From Tuctoria greenei (Eukaryota > Streptophyta > Magnoliopsida > Poales > Poaceae): a stretch of 64,000 nt of DNA. The stretch is taken from assembly GCA_036927565.1 (NCBI GenBank), contig JAYESD010000011.1, positions 96,509,178-96,573,177 of the forward strand. The letters run 5' to 3'. A model generated the notes under the pieces. The model made no database searches. It saw nothing but the letters and a program-made list of their open reading frames with translations, and had not been told where the DNA came from. The position numbers and the translations under genes were made by a program. Positions within the stretch are counted from its first letter, which is position 1; every line of letters starts with the position of its first letter. This document shows positions 31,783 to 43,984 of this stretch, one piece after another.

Positions 31783-32640
31783 GTACGTCAATATAGATGA
31801 GATGGAAAAATATTTCGAGTAAGTGTTTGTCCAACTTTTATGCTAATCAGCATATTTTGCAACACATCTATTAAAAAATGTTCTCTTTTTGTATAATGAG
31901 TTTCACAAGCAAAATTGGACACATAAACAACAACCGACAAGCAAACAAGTAGAAGAGATGCGACGGGATGGAATAAACGGAGGACCTAATTTTCTATCCT
32001 GGTTTCGAGATCGTGTAACATATTCTCGTTTGCTTATCAGTATTAACAATGTTTTCTATTAATTTACGAATATTTACAAAGTTTTCTAATAACTTCATAT
32101 CTTGGACAGAGCATGAAAGATGCCTACATCCATAAAGACTTGCGACAACTATCCTATGGATTGGTTAAAGTTAGAAGGTACGGTTGATATGGCGTCAACG
32201 ACTTTCGATCCCGTACAACTCAATTTGAAATCTCCTCGTCCTCTCGCGGCAACATGTAATACCAGACTTGTGACAAGGGCAACCGATTCTCAAGGACATG
32301 AAACTAATTACTATCAGATTATTAAAAAAATCCTTGAATTTGCTTTTGTTAGGAACAAGAATATTCGAGCAGTATGCTTTGAGCCAATCTTGGAGTTCGA
32401 CTAAACCAATTTGGCACAGTCAAAGTAAAACACAAGGAACGGTTAAAAGGATTCAATTCATTTGTTCTTGGACATTGATTACCATGAGGAAGATGAGGCT
32501 GATAAGGTTTACCAAGAGGAAGAGTTGTTAGACTCGTTCACAGTCGAGCCTGGTGTAGGACTCGATGACTTAGTTGGAGACGCTCAAGATATTAAGAATG
32601 CTTCTATGCGGCAACGAAAGCGGAAACGAAATGCAATCTA
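31780..32640 (+). pseudogene. TNP2 transposase 3' part of CACTA-1
   Basis: The sequence enters in the middle of an exon at the Y insertion, equivalent to CACTA-2 near 40590. It has a splice-like GTAAGTG at 31819, an exon with GGPNFLSWFRDRV (31970-32015), then the DUF4216 region at 32120-32400 (MKICDNYP-type start, GIIKKILEFAFV-like centre). The end is acidic, with VGLDDLVGDAQD near 32560. Frameshifts occur near 32400 and 32440. It would be an endonuclease/transposase for CACTA ends; this copy is dead. Confidence 0.8.
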
Positions 32641-32787
32641 GATGGTTACAAAAGAGGAAGACTGATGGCCTGTTTTAAGGAGTCGGGTGCATGACAGTGA
32701 CATTGATGAATTTTGAAATTTATGAAGTAACGTTATCTTCGCTAATTTAATATGAATTTTTTATATTAGTTATTCCTTGCAATAGGA

Positions 32788-35685
32788 TGTCATCATCCAC
32801 GAAAAATAAGGGGAAGGAAGTGAGAGGGTTCCTCCCCTAAGAACGAGAGCCGGCATGAGACGTTTTCTCATGTACCTCGTCAGGTGCAAGCAGACGCTCC
32901 CAGCTGCTGGTGCACCTTCCATAGTTTGCGGCTCAGGTTCAGTCGAGTGAGGTGGTCTTACAACGCACAAAGGTAAATTTTAGTTGACAATCACGTTATT
33001 TTAAATTGCACTTATCAATAAATAATTCTGATCAATCTTTTTATTTTTGAAGTCTGACTTAGAGTCATCGAAGTCAGAGTCAGAGGCTAGGGCGACGCCA
33101 CAAGAGCGGGCGACACCAGAAGATACGGCTAGCCTCCCTCAAAGCCGCCTAGCGTGGAGCCTTCGCGTTTCGATGGTGACCAACCATGCGGGTCACAGGA
33201 CGTGGTGGCGCTGCAGAGGCGACGGAAGAGGAGGACCAACTTTGCAGCTCCTCCTCCGGCTCCTTATCAGCGGATCACTATCCGTTCAGTCAGAGGCAGG
33301 AAAAAAACCGTATAGTACTAAATATTAGATGTTGTCTTCTGGTACTTATTGAGTAAACAAATTTTGCTGATCTTGGTTCGACTGTTCGTTCTCGGGCTAG
33401 GGACACCACAGGCAGGTTAACGGTGTCTTTGGTGCTTTAGTTAAGTTGCAGTACCCCGGTGTCATCAACGGTTTCCCTGCTCTGTCGTTGGACGACTACG
33501 CTCGTGTCATGGAGCTGTGTGGAATGATTTTATGGTAATTTTAACTGTTTAAATTTTCACTTTCATTTCAATTGTTAATGCATATCACTTAAATGTTTGT
33601 TAGCTTAAAGTTGAGGTACCACTTAGAGGGTCCGAGCATGGAGGAGCACGTGAGATGCGTGTTCTACTACAATGCCTGGAAGCTCGCGATGCCAGTGTTG
33701 TCGTACGCCCGGATCCATGGCGTGAACGAGTACCAGAAGTGGCATCAGTAGCAGCAGGAATGGGGTCTGTTTAGGAAGGAATCCGACACATACTTGATAG
33801 AGGAGAAATACGCGAAGGTAATTTTTTTGGTTAAATATTTATAATACCTTTGTATGTTAACAGTATTGATGAAATATGAAATATGTGCAGGTTAGCATTT
33901 CCTGTTTGCAGGGTCAACTCGAGGTGTACCGAGCTCTCTGTCGGTACTGGGCTAGCAATGCTTTCATCGTTACGTCCGTTAAGGCAAGGCAGTGCCGGGG
34001 GTCGGACGGCAAACACAACTACAGTGGCAATGGCTACTTGTGTTTGGCTGAACACATGGTAAGTACATTTTAAGTTCATTTATGCATTCATAATATATTT
34101 GTCCCACTAACACAGCTATACAAGAGTGAGAGACCGATCAGTAGCGAACCCCGACCCAGGTTTGGAAGAGAGGTTACAAGAGAAGTGACCCTTCTCAGCC
34201 TGGGCAGTGCAGTCAGGTTGCGACCGATCAACTTTTAAGTTTCAAAATTCATTAATTTAATTATAACTAGTACTATTATTGACACACTTACAAGATTTCT
34301 TTGTTTTTTTAGGAAAAGTACGTGCAGGAGGTCGTGAAGATATACGATGAAGATTACGATTGGGAAAACGCGTCGATCGACCACCAAGCCGTGTACTCGA
34401 GCGGAGGCGGGAAGGTCCATGGACGGTGGGCTGGTCATTTATTTCATTTCTTTTTCAATCTACCTTCATTTACTTAGTATTTTTCATTCTATTGCAGGTT
34501 TTTCATTTTTGATGGAGTTGTCGACTCGAGGTCAGCGCGACCTTCAAGAGGCGCTTCATCGATGCAGTCCTCGTCCGTTGGGCCGTCAAGTGGCCGTCTC
34601 TCATATACCTAGTTGGATCTCAATGCCGTGAAGGAGACACTGATGCAGACCCAGGAGACACTGACGCACACCAGGAAGAGCTGGAGTGCTCGAGGGCCTT
34701 CCAGGAGGCCACGACCATGTACATGGCCAAGATGCAGGTAAGCAATTTAAACTACTGTAGGTTAATTTCATGGCATTTTAGTAACATATATCTTCTAATA
34801 TTTTGCAATAGCAGATCCTTGCTCGACAGACTGGTCAGCAAATCAAGTTTCCTCTGTTTTCGCTAACGCAGGTGACCCCGGCACAGACGCCCCCAACACA
34901 AGTGCCCCCGGCGTAGGTATGTAATAAACTCTTTATTTAATATTGCCGTATTCATTTCAGTATTTCACATATGAAGGGAAGGAGGTAGAACATATGGTGA
35001 GAGAGACGGAGTGAGTTTGAGGTGGAGTAAGAGAGACATAGATAGGGAGAGATAGAGTGCAAGAGAGAGGGTAAAGTGAGAGAGAGGATGCTAGGGAGGG
35101 AGAGGAAGAGAGTGAGAGAAAGAGAGGATGGATGGAGAGAAAGGGAGAGGAAGAGAGTGAGAGAGAGGAAGAGAGTGAGAGAATTAGAGAAAGAGAGGGA
35201 GAGGAAGGGAGAAAGTGTGACAGAAAGAGAGGGAGAGGAAGAGAGAGAGAGAGAAAGTGAGGGAGGGAAGAGAGCAAGAGAATGAGAGAAAGAGGGAGAG
35301 GAAGAGAGAAAGTGTGACAGAAAGTGGGGAAGAGGAAGAAAATGAGAGAAAGTGAGGGAGATCAAGAGAGTGAGAGAATGAGAGAAAGAGAGAGAGAGAG
35401 AGAGAGGTGGAGAGGAAGATAGTGTCAGAAAGAGAGAGAGAAGGAGAGAAAGAGGGAGAGGAAGAGAGTGAGAGGAAGGGAGTGAGAGGATAGAAGTTAG
35501 AGAGAGAGGAAGAGTGTGAGGGAAAGAAAGAGAGAGATGCATTTGTAACATGTTTAACTCTAATATTTTTTGTAGGGTTCGGCGACAGAGACGTAAACTC
35601 CTTAGCCATAGGTGCTGACACCTGGAGGGACGCGCAAAGATGAGCTTTTTGGCTCCGTAGGAAGTCGAGGGGCTAGCGTGTAGTC
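32788..35685 (+). pseudogene. TnpA-type (Ptta/En/Spm) gene of CACTA-1
   Basis: The gene starts MSSSTKNKGKEVRGF at 32788 and spans about nine exon-like blocks separated by AT-rich introns with GTAA...AG borders. These include a Ser/Glu-rich block at 33047 (SDLESSKSESEAR), GVINGFPALSLDDYARVMEL (33450-33510), a segment with RCVFYYNAWKLAMPV (33655), a block with YRALCRYWASNAFI (33925) and a coiled-coil end (34620-34735). The last short exon near 35576-35685 is also present in CACTA-2 at 45330-45430. Several stops (for example near 32838 and 33750) inactivate it. The product would bind the subterminal repeats. Confidence 0.75.
34985..35540. repeat. GA-rich low-complexity block
   Basis: Almost pure purine on the plus strand (gagagagaggaagagagtga and variants). 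It lies in the last intron of the TnpA-type gene. CACTA-2 has the same block at 43985-44416. The long Ser/Leu frame on the minus strand is an artefact of the purine tract. Confidence 0.9.
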
Positions 35686-35814
35686 CATTTGTAATGTATT
35701 TTGGTGAATGTACCCTAAACACTATATATTGCTGTTATGTTGTATATTGCTGCGGTTAGTTTGAATCTGTGAGCTCGCTATCGTGCGAGGTTGGCAGTTT
35801 CTTTTTTCTTAAGT

Positions 35815-36217
35815 ACAAACTTAAGTTACGTTGGCCATGGCAAAGCCGATGTAAGTTATCCCAGGTTAACTCACGTCGGTCCTGCCATGCCAACGTAAGT
35901 TATCTCAGAAAACTTACGTCGGCCCTGCTGTAGCCGACATAAATTACGGAGCTTACTTACATCGGCCAGCCGTAGCTGACATAAGTACCCTGGTCCAGCC
36001 CGCAACCCAGCCGATGAAGGTAATTGTGTCAGTTGCAATGACGTAAGTTAACTAACTTGCGTCGGTTGCCGACGTAAGTTAGTTAACTTAGGACCAAACC
36101 TTAATGTCGGCCAATAATTGTCATAATTAAGGGAAAACCAATGTAAGTTACTTAATTATGTTTAGGCCTTAATTACATCGGCCGCGGCGGATGTAATTGA
36201 TCGGGATTCCTGTAGTG
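35815..36217. repeat. Right subterminal repeats and terminus of CACTA-1
   Basis: Repeated taagttacgtcggcc/ccgacgtaagtta words in both orientations, about one per 35-40 bp, end in gatcgggattcctgtagtg. The same word family fills both ends of CACTA-2. Confidence 0.88.
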
Positions 36218-36229
36218 CAACACGTTGTT

Positions 36230-36512
36230 CGTGGTTTGTTCCCAACAAGAACAATGGCGAGGGCACACTGGCTAACACATGCACCACAGGAAACCACAAG
36301 TTTATCAACGTAGGCTTCCTCTCCACAGATGGTAAATTATGATACATTTATGACAGGGATAACTAGATATGAGAGATCCACAAAAGTGGCATGTGCTGAA
36401 TAATCCTGGTCGGGAGGGCCTGTTTGACTATGTCTGGGTGCAGTTCTACAATAATCCAAGTACAACGATGACCAAGATTATTACAGATCCTAAGTTTAAG
36501 AGCAATGTTTAA
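36230..36512 (+). pseudogene. Class III chitinase (GH18) remnant
   Basis: Two conserved pieces survive. 36244-36324 reads NKNNGEGTLANTC and then GNHKFINVGFLS, the beginning of mature class III chitinases/xylanase-inhibitor relatives. 36406-36512 reads GREGLFDYVWVQFYNNPS and then TMTKIITDPKF, from the C-terminal half. The roughly 150 residues between them, including the DxxDxDxE catalytic motif, are missing; only about 80 nt of unrelated sequence with stops lie between. The left edge is the CACTA-1 target site, so CACTA-1 may have inserted into this gene. No signal peptide can be seen. The intact family hydrolyses chitin outside the cell. Confidence 0.65.
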
Positions 36513-37361
36513 ATGGACATTCTCTGTGCTGTATATTTTAGCAGATTGAGATGAACTTGTTTCATGTATACCAGTCGTACCAGATTGAGATGAACTTTTA
36601 AGTGAAACCAATCAGTCAACTTCCTTGGAACTATTATTTCAGCGTCTCGGCCCTCCTTATTTCCTCAGCTGGGTTAGATTCCATACAACAACACAACAAA
36701 GAGATTTTATTGTTGCTGAGTTGTGCATTTACGATGTCTGTTTTCTGGCAAGTCCGGAGTGCCAGCCTCAAAGTTTTCGGATTGATCACTATTATATCTT
36801 ATTCTACTAAATGTAAGCTCACATGAGAAAACATTTGATGAAGAATGAATGTTCCATACATTCTGACCTTTGTACACCGCTCCATGGAACTCTAGCTTGT
36901 CAGATTCCATGGTTAGTGCAAAAGAAGACACTCATTGGGCAATTTATCAGTAGCTGTTTCAATAAACCATTGATAATTAGATCTATAACCTTCAAAATGC
37001 TAGCAGCACACAACAGTGCGCACTTTCCGAATTCATTATTTAACATATCTACCATGACAGATTTGTAGAAGGCAGTTTAGAGGAAATTCATTCTGAAAAG
37101 GTACACATCTCCATCAGATATGCCCTCACGTATTCAAAGAGACAGTTACTTATAGTTTAACCACAAGGAATATAATATTCTTTTAATTCCATTAATAGTG
37201 CATGGCTATTTATAACTCTTATTATATGCCTTGCCTCCATTACGACCTTATTTGCATGATCAAGTGCTGCTCTTAAGCACGCATGTATGGTGTTGCATTA
37301 TTTGTGATAATCTGAATGATATTCTGGACACGAATATCATAAACTTATCAAACCATTGACA
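36513..37361. other. Spacer between CACTA-1 and CACTA-2, no gene seen
   Basis: A short direct repeat (cagattgagatgaact) at 36543 and 36582. The rest is AT-rich sequence without recognisable coding or repeat content. It ends with ACA, the left target duplication of CACTA-2. Confidence 0.5.
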
Positions 37362-37640
37362 CACTACACGAAATCCGAAAGATTACGTCGGCCAAATTAA
37401 CTTACTTGTACCGGCTGACGTAAGTAAGTAACTTACGTCGGCCGGTGGAAGGTGACGGATGTTGTTTAACTTATGTCAGCCAAGGGCCCGTGATCGACGT
37501 AAGTTACAGTGCCTACGGTATTAATCATGTACTTACGTGGGCCCAGGTCCCATGCCAATGTAAGTAATATGGCCGACAGAAGTTCTTAGCGAATTAGTCA
37601 GCCAAACCCTTGGCCGACGTAAGTTAGAGTGGCCGATGTA
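37362..37640. repeat. Left terminus and subterminal repeats of CACTA-2
   Basis: The terminus is followed by six to eight words like cttacgtcggcc and gccgacgtaagtta in alternating orientation. Confidence 0.88.
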
Positions 37641-38215
37641 ACTAGAGGACTTAACCCTAACTGTGCAGCCCGCGCGCGTAGCCCATTTCACCATTTCACG
37701 CTGTGCGCGCCTTTTCTCCATCCTCCAGGCCGCGCGGCGCCGCCCCTTCCTCGGCGCTGCACTGCCCACCGCATCGCCGCCGCCGTGCCGCGCTGTCCTC
37801 ACCCCCCCCCCCCCCCCGCCTACACGCGGCGCCCGACCGTGCCGCCCCACCGTGCCCACACCGAGCCAGAGCATTGTGCCCGCCTCTAGCTGGAGTGCCG
37901 CCGCCCCCGAGCCATTCCCCGCCTCCCTACTCGTTGTGCATCGTCGCCGCCAGGTAACATCGTCTCCCCCTCCTCCTCCCCGTGGCTGCAACATTTCCTC
38001 CACGCCGCGCCGCCCCTTCCTCCTCGCGCTCCGCCACCTCACAACCTCCCTCCTCATCTAGCCTCGCCGACGACGCCCCCACCCCACCCCGACGGGCACC
38101 CCACCCCGATCCCACCCCCACCCGACCCCACCCCACGGGCACCCACACCCAACAACCACCCCACCCCACCCCGACACCACCACCCCCCATCCTTTCCCCA
38201 TTTTTTATTTTTTTC
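37641..38215. other. GC-rich, C-rich segment of CACTA-2
   Basis: A CpG-rich block with strong strand bias to C, including an uninterrupted run of 16 C at 37802-37817 and a ccaccccacccc simple repeat at 38070-38190. It is open in several frames but composition explains that. It is probably promoter/5' leader of the lost TNP2 5' half, or captured sequence. Confidence 0.5.
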
Positions 38216-38944
38216 TTATTAGTTTTGATTAAGGGAAATTAATTTTGTTAATTATTCTTGTTTGGTTGTAAAATAGTTTTGTTAATTAGTTTAGTTTAAA
38301 ATTAGCTGAATTGCTTGAGTTAGTTTAGTTTAGAATTGTTAATTAGTTTAGTTTTTGTTAATTGTTAACTGTTTTTGTTAATTAGTTTACTTTAGAATTG
38401 TTTAATGTTTTGTTATTTGTTTAACGTTTTTGTTAATTTTTTATTTAGTTAGTTTGTTATATCATGATTAATGTATATGTGTTTTATTAATTAGTAGTTA
38501 AATTGATTAATTGTTTAATTAGTACTTTGATTGATTAAGTGTTCAATTAGTACTTAGTATAAGTGTAAATAAACGGGTTTCGGGCTGACCGGCCCAACAT
38601 GGCCCATTTACGGCCTTAACTTGGCCATTTAGTAGTCACATGGGCAGTGGGATCTGATGTAGCATAAAGTATGATGACTGTCTTGTAAAGCCGTTTGATT
38701 GTTAAAAGCGGGCCTAGATGCTTATAACATAGGATGGTTGACCCAATTTTCTGTCTCCCTCTCATTCTTTCCATATTCTCTCTCTCGTTCTTTCCGCTCT
38801 CTCGAAAATAACTCAAAAATGAAATATTAACGTAACCTGTACAATATGCATTATCCATTTTGAACCGGCCCGTCTCACATGCATTACGCATGTGAGGCGT
38901 GTAATTGTCCTTTTTTTGGACAGCCTGGGAGAGACCGAGGGGGC
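38216..38944. other. AT-rich intron-like stretch
   Basis: Up to 38570 it is built from repeats of gttaattagtttagttt. From 38590 to 38940 I see no gene; the words cggcccaacatggccc and ctctctcgttctttcc are local features only. Confidence 0.5.
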
Positions 38945-39890
38945 GTGGCTTCTGCAGCCCGAGAATGAACAGTCCAACCAAAATATGCAAATTTTGTTTA
39001 TGCATTAAGAACCGGAAGAAAACATCTAATATTTAATACTATACAATTTTTTTACCTTTCTCCGAATGGATGGATAGTGATCTACTGACGCAAAGTGGGT
39101 CCTCCTCATCCGTATCATCCGCGGTGCCACCACGACCTGTGACCAGGAAGGTTGGTCACCACTGAAGCCCGAAGCCTCCACGCTAGGCGGCTCGGAAGGG
39201 AGGCTAGCCGGTTCCTGTGGCGACACCCTAGCCTCCGACTCTGACTTCGATGACTCTATGTCAGACTGCAAAAATAAAAAGATCGATCATAAATAATAAT
39301 TGATAAGTGCAGTTTAAAATAACTTGATTGTCAACTGAAATTTACCTCCATGCGCTGTAAGCCCACCTCACTTGACTAGACCTGAGCCGCAAACTATGGA
39401 ATATGCACCAGCAGTGGGAGCGTCTGCTCACACCTGATGTGGTACATGAGAAAACGTCTCATGTCGATTCTCGTGCCTGGGGGAGGAACCCTCTCACTCC
39501 CTTCTTCTTATTCCCCATGGATGACGACATCCTATTGTAAGGAATAATTGATTAATATGCTAAGATAATATATAAAATTCATGTTAAATTAGCAAAGAAA
39601 CCTTTACATCATAAATTTCAAAATTCATCAATGTCACGGTCATGAACCCTACTCCTTGAACCAGCCCTTCGATCTTATGTGACTGTCTTGATTGCATTTT
39701 GTTTTCGATGCCGCATAGTAGCAGTCTCGATATCTCAAGCTTCTCCAACTAAGTCATCGAGTCCTACACCGAGCTCGACTATGAATGAGTCTGACAACTC
39801 CTCCTCTTGGTAAATCTCATCAAGCTCATCTTCCTCATGGTAATCATGCCAAATTGGTGGATAAGGTAGATATTATCCTCATGGCAAACC
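38945..39890 (-). repeat. Inverted partial copy of the TNP2 end / TnpA start
   Basis: Read on the minus strand, 39890-38945 follows CACTA-1 positions of about 32440-33400: the acidic end of TNP2 (VGLDDLVG), the TnpA start (MSSSMGNKKKGVRGF near 39520), the SDIESSKSESEAR block and the start of the next exon. It agrees better with CACTA-1 than with CACTA-2's own direct copy at 41330-42300. It ends abruptly at 39890, where the TNP2 frame begins on the plus strand. Confidence 0.8.
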
Positions 39891-39904
39891 ACGCGCTTCT
39901 TCTG

Positions 39905-41693
39905 TCTTCGACCTAAAGAAAAGAAAGAAATTCTCGAATGGTTGCAAAGTTTGAAATTCCCAGATGGTTATGCAGCTAGTCTAAGATGAGCCGTGAATGT
40001 GAAAACAGGAAAGCTCATTGGGTTGAAGAGTCATGATTGTCACATAATCATGGAAAGACTTCTGCCTGTTATGTTTTGGTGCTACTTTGACGATGCGGTG
40101 TGGAAGGTATTAGCCGAGCTTAGCCACTTCTGTAGACAACTCTGTGCTAAAGAAATCACAACAGAGATGATGAGTAAGTTGGAGAAGGAGATTCCGATAA
40201 TATTGTGTAAGATGGAATTTTTTTCCTCCAGTGATCTTTAATCCAATGCAACATCTCCTAATCCATCTTCCATTTAATGCGAAAGTGGGCGGCCCCGTGC
40301 AATATAGGTGGATGTATCACATTGAAAGAGCACTAAGATATATGAAACAATGGTTGGTAAATAGGGCAAGGGTTGAAGGGTGCATTGCCAAGGCTTTTAC
40401 TCTTAAGAAAGTAGGATACTTCTCAAGTGTTTTGCAGAGGAACACAATGTCAATACTTTGGCAATACGGTACAATATGGATGAGCAACTTCCTTGTAGTG
40501 ATCTCTCCTTTTGCAACAAGAGGCACTACTGTTGGTAGATACACTTCCTACGACGTTAGCGAAGAAGAAAGGCGTGTTGCATTCCTCTACATGTACGCTA
40601 ATATGGATGAGATGGATAAATATTTTGAGTAAGTGTTTGTCATACATTTATGCTAATCGGCATATTTTGCAACACATCTATTCTAAAAGGTTCTCGTTTT
40701 GTACAGTGAGTTCGACAGACAAAACTGAAGACATAGACAACAACCTACGAGCAACCAAATAGAAAGGATGCGACAGAAAGGAATAAACGGAGGACCTAAT
40801 TTTCTTTCCTGGTTTCGAGATCATGTAACGTTTTTTCTTTAACTTATCAGTAGTAACAACATTTTCTTATAACTAATGAATATTTAAAAAGTTTTCTAAT
40901 AACTTCATATCTTGTACATTGCAATAAAGATGGCAACATCCATGAAGATTTGCGACAACTATCCAATGGAGTTGTTAAAGTTAGAAGCTATGGTCGATAT
41001 GACATCAACGGCTTTCGATTCTGTACAACTCAATTTGAATCTCCTCGTCCTCTCGTGGAAACATGTAATACCGGAGTTCTATTGAGGGCAGTCGATTCTC
41101 AAGAACATGATACTCATTACTATGGGATTATTAAAAAAAAAATCCTTGAATTTGCTTTTGTCGAAAACAAGAAAATTCGAGCAATATTCTTTGACCGTGA
41201 ATGGTTTGATTCCAGTCATGGAATTTAACTAAACCAATTTGGCATGGTCGAAGTAAAACACAAGGTACGGTTGAAAGGATTCAATTCATTAGTTCTTGCA
41301 CACCAAGTGGAGCAAGTGTACTATCTACCTTATCCATGCAATAAAATCAAAGCTTGGTGGGTGGTACATAAGGTGAATCCTCTTGAGTGGTTATACGCTC
41401 CAAGAGATGATGATTTTCACGAGGAAGCTGAGGTTCATGAGGTCTACCAAGATGAAGAGTTGCCAGAATCGTTCTCAGTCAAGCCCGGTGTAGGACTCGA
41501 TGACTTAGTTGGAGACGCTCAAGATCAGATGAGCACGGAAACGAAAACATAAACTGAAGATATCGATGACTTAGTCGAGCCTCCTGCTATGCGGAAAGGC
41601 AAACGAAATGAAATCGAGATGGTCACGGAAGAAGACAATCGATGGGCTGGTTTAAGGAGAAGGGTGCATGACTGTGATGTTGATGAATTTTGA
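39905..41693 (+). pseudogene. TNP2 transposase C-terminal half of CACTA-2 (DUF4218 and DUF4216)
   Basis: It begins in mid-protein with KEILEWLQSLKFPDGYA. It continues through VNVKTGKLIGLKSHDCHI, QLCAKEIT, NPMQHLLIHLPFNAKVGGPV and QYRWMYHIERALRYMK (DUF4218, to about 40420). A GTAAGTG donor at 40630 and TACAG acceptor near 40706 lead to the GGPNFLSWFRDHV exon, and the next exon carries DUF4216 (40930-41230). The acidic C-terminus ends at 41693. A TGA near 39987, a frameshift near 40228 and others near 41040 and 41225 disrupt it. The DDE-type catalytic part normally upstream is absent. Confidence 0.85.
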
Positions 41694-43984
41694 AATTTAT
41701 AAAGTAACATTTTCATCAATAACTTAACATGAATCTTGTATATTATCTTAGCATATTAATCAATTATTCCTTACAACAGGATGTCTTTGAAGGGGAAGGG
41801 AAATGCAGTGAGAGGGTTTGCGCCAGCACGAGACCCTTTCTCAGGTACCTCATCAGCTGGGAGCAGACACTCCTAGCTGCTGGTGCACATTCCAATGATT
41901 GCAGCTCGGGTCGAGTCGGGTGACGTGCACACGGAGGTAAATTTCAGTTGACAATCACATTATTTTAAATTGTGCTTATAAATAATTATTTCTAATCAGT
42001 CTTTTTATTTTTGCGGTCTGACTCTGAGTCATCTGAGTAGGAGTCAGAGGCTAGGGGGCCGCCATAGGAGCCGGCCAGCCTCCCTTCGAAGCCGGCTATC
42101 CTCCATTCGATCTCCGGTGGTGACCAGCCTTACAGGTCACAAGACACGGTGGCGCCGCTGAGGCGACGAACGAGGAGGAGCCACTTTCCTGCTCCTCCTC
42201 TGGTTCTTGCTCAGCGGATCACTATCTGTCCTATTTGAGACATGTAAAAAACCATATAGTATATTAGATATTAAATTTCGTCTTTCATTACTTAATGTGT
42301 TAACATATTTTGCAGATGTTGGTACGACCTTTTGTTCACTGGGGCCTAGAAACACCACATGTAGGTTAATGGTGTCCTGGGGGCTATAGTTAAGTTGCAC
42401 TACCCTGGTGTCATCCACAGTTTTCTTGCCCTGTCGTGAGATGACTACGCTCGTTTCTCTCACGAGGTCTACAACACCCTCTAGGGAGTTGTGTGGAACA
42501 ATTTTATGGTAAGTTTATCTGTTTAATTTTTTTCAACCCATTTAAATCGTTAATGCATATCACTTAAATATTTGTTTGCTTACAGCTGAGGTACCAGGTA
42601 GAGGAACCAAGCACGGAGGAGCACACAAAATGCATCTTCCACTACAACGCTCGGAAGCTCGCAATGACAGTGTTGTCAAAGGCCCGGATCCAGGCTGTCA
42701 ATGCATACCACAAGCTGCACCCTTTGGAGCAGCAGCAGGAAAGGGGTCTGTTTAGGTAGGACTCCAACATGTACCTGACAGAGGAACAGTACGAGGGGAT
42801 AAGTTATTATTGTTAAATATTTACAATACCTACTTATGTTAACTGCATTGATGAACTATGAAATATGTGCAGGTTAGTATTTCCTGGTTACAGGGTCAAC
42901 CCGAGGCGTACTTAGCTCTATGTCGGCACTGGGCTAGCGATGCTTTCATCGCTAAGTCCATAACGGATAGACAGTGCCGCCTGGGGTCCGAGTGCAAGCA
43001 CAACTATGGCAGCGACGACAACTTGCGTTTGGCTAAACACATGGTAAGTACATTTTAAGTTCATTTATGTGTTCGTAATATATTTGTCTCACTGACATGG
43101 CTATACAGGAGCGAGAGACCGGTCAGGAGTCGACCACGACCCAGGTTTGGAAGAGAGGTAACAAAGGAAGTGACCCTTCTCAGTTAGGGCAGTGCAGTTA
43201 GGTCACGACCGATCAACTGGTAAGTTATCAAAATTCATTAGTTTCATTATAACTAATACTATTATTGCCACACTTATAAGATTTGTTTGTTTTTTAGGAA
43301 TAGTACGCGCATGAGGTCGCGAAGATACATGACGAAGATTATGATATGGAAGACGCACCGATCAACCCCCAAGCGAGCGGAGGCGGGGAGGCCCATGGAT
43401 GGCGAGTTGGTCCTTTGTTTAATTTATATTTCAATCATTCTTCTTCTACTTAGTATTATTCATTCTTTTGCAGGTTTGCCTTTTTTCTTTGGAGTTGTCG
43501 ACTCGAGGTCCGCATGACCTTCGAGAGGCGCTTTATCGATGCATGCCTCGTCCATTGGGATGTAAAATGGTCGTCTCTCGCTAACCTAGTTGGAGCTCCA
43601 TGCCTTGCAGGAGACGCTAGCATAGACCCAGGCGGAGCTGGAGAGGTCAAGGGCAGAGAAGGAGAGGGCGAGGGAGGAGCAGGAGAGGTCGAGGGCCTTC
43701 CAGGAGGTCACGATATTGTACATGGCCCAGATGCAAGCAATGGTGGCGGTAAGTAATTTAAACAACCATAGTTTAATTTCATATTATTTCAGTAACATAT
43801 ATCTTCTAATATTTTCCAATAGCAGACTCTTGCTCGACAGAGCGGTCAGTAGATAGAGATTCCTCTGTTTCCGCTGCTGCAGGTGATCCCGACATAGACG
43901 CCCCCAACACAGATGCCCCTGATGCAGTTAATAAACTTTTTATTTAATATTGTCGTATTCATTTCGGTATTTCACATAGGGAGA

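Larger units (their letters stand above)
31780..36217 (+). mobile_element. CACTA-1, right half
   Basis: Plus-strand order: TNP2 3' part, TnpA-type gene, GA-rich block, subterminal repeats, terminus GTAGTG at 36212-36217. Followed by CAA (candidate target duplication). The inverted end CACTACAGGAATCCCGATCA matches that of CACTA-2 in family pattern. Its left half lies beyond element Y and outside the window. Gene segments align with CACTA-2 throughout, including introns. Confidence 0.88.

Noticed and set aside
34952..35722. A 256-codon minus-strand open frame rich in Ser and Leu
   Set aside because: It is the complement of a purine-only simple repeat (gagaga...). Length comes from low complexity, and it overlaps a transposon intron.
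37533..38242. Several overlapping open frames on both strands in the GC-rich part of CACTA-2
   Set aside because: Open in four frames at once with Pro/Arg/His-rich products; no motif.
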